From contig NW_027480532.1 of the NCBI RefSeq assembly GCF_051401765.1, positions 186,001-250,000 of the forward strand: a stretch of 64,000 nt of DNA. The letters are read 5' to 3'. How positions within the stretch are numbered: the first letter of the stretch is position 1; each line of letters opens with the position of its first letter. Below are positions 63,203 through 64,000 of the stretch, piece after piece. This DNA is from Calliopsis andreniformis. Its lineage: Eukaryota > Arthropoda > Insecta > Hymenoptera > Andrenidae. The position numbers and the translations under genes are program-made. The notes under the pieces were generated by a model. That model was not told the DNA's origin and searched no databases. It was given only the letters and a program-made list of their open reading frames with translations.

Positions 63203-64000
63203 TCAACCTTCAATCATCAATACTCAGTCTTCAATCCTCAATCCTCAATCCTCAATCTCCAATACTCAATCCTCAATCCCCAGTCCTCAAACCTCAAACC
63301 TCAGTCTTCAATCCTCAATGCTCAATCATCAATCCTCAATCTTCATTCCTCAATCCTCAATCCTCAATCCTCAATCATCATTCTTCAATCCTCAATACCC
63401 AATCCTCAATCTTCAATCCTCAATCCTCAATCCTCAATTCTCAATCCTCAATGCTCTGTCCTCAGTCCTCTAACCTCAACCCTCAACCCTCAGCCCTCAT
63501 CCTCAATCCTCAATACTCAATCGTCAATCCTCAATCTTCAATCCTCAATACTCAATCTTCAATAATCAATCCTCAATTCTCAATCCTCAATACTCAGTCC
63601 TCAATCCTCAATCTTCAAGCATGAATACTCAGTCTTCAATCCTCAATCCTCAATCCTCAATCCTCAATCCTCATTCTTCAATCCTCAATACACAATCTGC
63701 AATCTTCGATCCTCAATCCTCAATCCTCAATCCTCAATCCTCAGATCTCAAACATCAATACTCAACCCTCAGTCCTCGTCCTCAATCCACAACAATCAAT
63801 CCTCAATCCTCATTCTTCAATCATCAATATTCAATCTTCAGTCCTCAATCCTCAATCCTCAATCCTCAATCCTCAATCCTCAATGTTCAATCCGCAACAC
63901 CCAATCCTCAATCATCAATCCTCAATCCTCAATCCTCAATCCTCAATCCTCAATCCTCAATCCTCAATACTCAATCCTCAATCCCCAGTCCTCAAACCTC

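Larger units (their letters stand above)
1..64000 (+). repeat. Giant TCAATCC heptamer satellite array (fills the window)
   Basis: Every part of the window reads as tandem TCAATCC units or close variants (TCAATCT, TCAATAC, TCAACCC, TCAGTCC, TCATTCT, GCAATCC, TGAATCC). Orientation never switches: no run of GGATTGA was seen on the + strand. The consensus lacks G on this strand. Both edges lie inside the array, so its true length exceeds the window. No unique sequence over about 100 bases was found; even the most diverged blocks parse into 7-base units. A eukaryotic heterochromatic satellite is the most likely identity by inference; an expanded bacterial heptamer repeat or an assembly-inflated array are alternatives. 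No function can be read from the sequence. Confidence 0.97.
60952..64000 (+). repeat. Higher-order repeat H4, copy 2 (right end cut by the window)
   Basis: Follows copy 1 at offset 4076 to about 63250. It then loses about 328 bases: the stretch near 63327 matches 59579. The rest resembles 21.3-21.8 kb and 42.4-42.7 kb (TCAGATC TCAAACA context near 63744). The array continues beyond the window. Confidence 0.82.

Noticed and set aside
1..64000. CRISPR array
   Set aside because: There are no fixed-length repeats separated by unique spacers. The sequence between any two repeats is more of the same heptamer.
1..64000. Telomere (a heptamer like the plant TTTAGGG type)
   Set aside because: The unit ATTGAGG is not a known telomere motif to my knowledge. 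Variant density and kilobase higher-order repeats are unlike terminal telomere DNA, and no chromosome end is present.
1..64000. tRNA, rRNA or structured ncRNA genes
   Set aside because: No cloverleaf-like or conserved rRNA segments were seen; the G-poor + strand can form almost no paired stems.

Overview
The whole 64 kb window is a single tandem-repeat array with no recognisable gene. The basic unit is the heptamer TCAATCC (GGATTGA on the other strand). It runs from the first base to the last, always in the same orientation, with scattered one- or two-base variants such as TCAATCT, TCAATAC, TCAGTCC, TCAACCC, TCATTCT and GCAATCC. No flanking unique DNA, transposon, RNA gene, promoter or terminator was seen, and both window edges lie inside the array. 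The consensus has no G on the + strand, so the strands are strongly asymmetric. The organism cannot be identified from this sequence. A very long, homogenised satellite with nested higher-order repeats most resembles eukaryotic heterochromatin. Short heptamer arrays also occur in some bacteria (for example STRR repeats of heterocystous cyanobacteria), so that origin is not excluded.

Long open frames exist only on the + strand and are a by-product of the repeat. Three heptamers make 21 bases and read L-N-P-Q-S-S-I in every + frame, whereas the reverse complement has a TGA in every frame every 21 bases. None is annotated as a gene.

Above the heptamer there is a second level. Diverged landmark blocks called here B (about 117 bp, core AATAGAATATCATCAATTC), A (about 61 bp, core AATAGAATATCCTGAATTC) and C (a B paralogue) stay in heptamer register and recur along the array. 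Complete B-to-A modules have a spacing that is always an exact multiple of 7, most often 511 bp.

A third level consists of long higher-order repeats, read by hand from landmark offsets. (1) 1-20.7 kb: three related copies at offsets 8851 and 16052, with an extra 2032-bp module near 14.3-16.05 kb. (2) 20.7-26.9 kb: a mosaic, partly shared with 59-62 kb. (3) 26.91-41.5 kb: copies of 6748 and 6825 bp plus a truncated third. (4) 41.7-57.6 kb: a nearly perfect tandem duplication with period 8016 bp, each copy holding a 2024-bp internal duplication. (5) 56.9-64 kb: a tandem repeat with period 4076 bp.

The heptamer register is broken mainly at rare six-base units (TCATCC or TCGTCC after CAGCCC or CAGTCC). 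Counting these by hand explains the residue modulo 7 of every landmark interval I tested. The picture is a satellite grown by local slippage in whole heptamers and by repeated kilobase-scale unequal exchange or amplification. No gene network is present.
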